A stretch of 64,000 nt of DNA from Glo-17 sp964549735 (lineage in GTDB: Bacteria; Krumholzibacteriota; Krumholzibacteriia; LZORAL124-64-63): contig CAZJWO010000003.1 in assembly GCA_964549735.1 (NCBI GenBank), forward strand, positions 5,413 to 69,412. Reading direction: 5' to 3'. Made by a program: the position numbers and the translations under genes. Of the stretch, positions 63,956-64,000 are shown in pieces; position 1 is the first letter of the stretch; every line of letters starts with the position of its first letter. The notes under the pieces were generated by a model. That model was not told the origin of the DNA and made no database searches. It was given only the letters and a program-made list of their open reading frames with translations.

Positions 63956-64000
63956 AGTTTCTTTCGCACATTGAGAGGTGGCCCTCGATCTGGTCTACTA

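Overview
This is a high-GC bacterial window, probably from an uncultured environmental lineage. The best taxonomic hint is the secreted protein at 60430-62703, which ends in a FlgD-like/T9SS-type C-terminal domain common in FCB-superphylum candidate phyla such as Eisenbacteria, Krumholzibacteriota and Latescibacterota. That assignment is an inference from one domain.

Layout. (1) 1-5189, minus strand: a copper-handling operon (DUF3347 protein, Met/His-rich periplasmic protein, outer-membrane-like protein, CopA-type P-ATPase, cytochrome c, DUF302 protein). (2) 5482-8209: an integration cassette made of a strong hairpin, a 70-aa micro-ORF, a DUF2924 protein, a large serine recombinase and an HTH protein. 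(3) 8338-10441: an unrecognised, translationally coupled two-gene module. (4) 10618-18496, plus strand: a phage replication/recombination operon (sigma factor, PD-(D/E)XK exonuclease, Sak4-like ATPase, DUF669, RusA, SF2 helicase, primase), followed by an iteron-like cluster. (5) 18761-20156: a MerR-controlled mercury-transport operon with a textbook operator but no reductase. (6) 20299-26516, minus: small phage proteins, terminase subunits, a ParB-methyltransferase and a gpZ-like protein. (7) 26622-35142, minus: a heavy-metal efflux island (RND/MFP/TolC, PII-like, two CDF transporters). (8) 35307-50477, minus: siphovirus tail and head genes, including a -1 frameshifted tail chaperone pair. (9) 50568-54870, plus: head-completion protein, portal and lysis genes, divergent from the capsid across a perfect 35-bp palindrome. 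(10) 55104-59585: a restriction-modification locus (RHH regulator, N6-adenine and N4-cytosine type methyltransferases, PLD-fold nuclease). (11) 59586-63607: an intergenic region with a group II intron 3' remnant, then two lower-GC genes. (12) 63809-63955: a second copy of the hairpin and a truncated micro-ORF in the same orientation as at 5.5 kb.

Interpretation. Most of 5.5-63.9 kb looks like one composite prophage-like element entered by two metal-resistance operons, a restriction-modification locus and a secreted-protein gene. Head, packaging and tail functions are nearly all present, but their order is rearranged relative to lambda-like phages: the neck-portal block is inverted and terminase lies beyond the tail and the metal island. 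The 50-bp identical repeats at the two ends, each part of a strong hairpin, are the most intriguing non-coding signal. The other strong non-coding signals are the 70-nt structured intergenic segment at 12.9 kb, the GGTGAAA cluster and the head-region palindrome.
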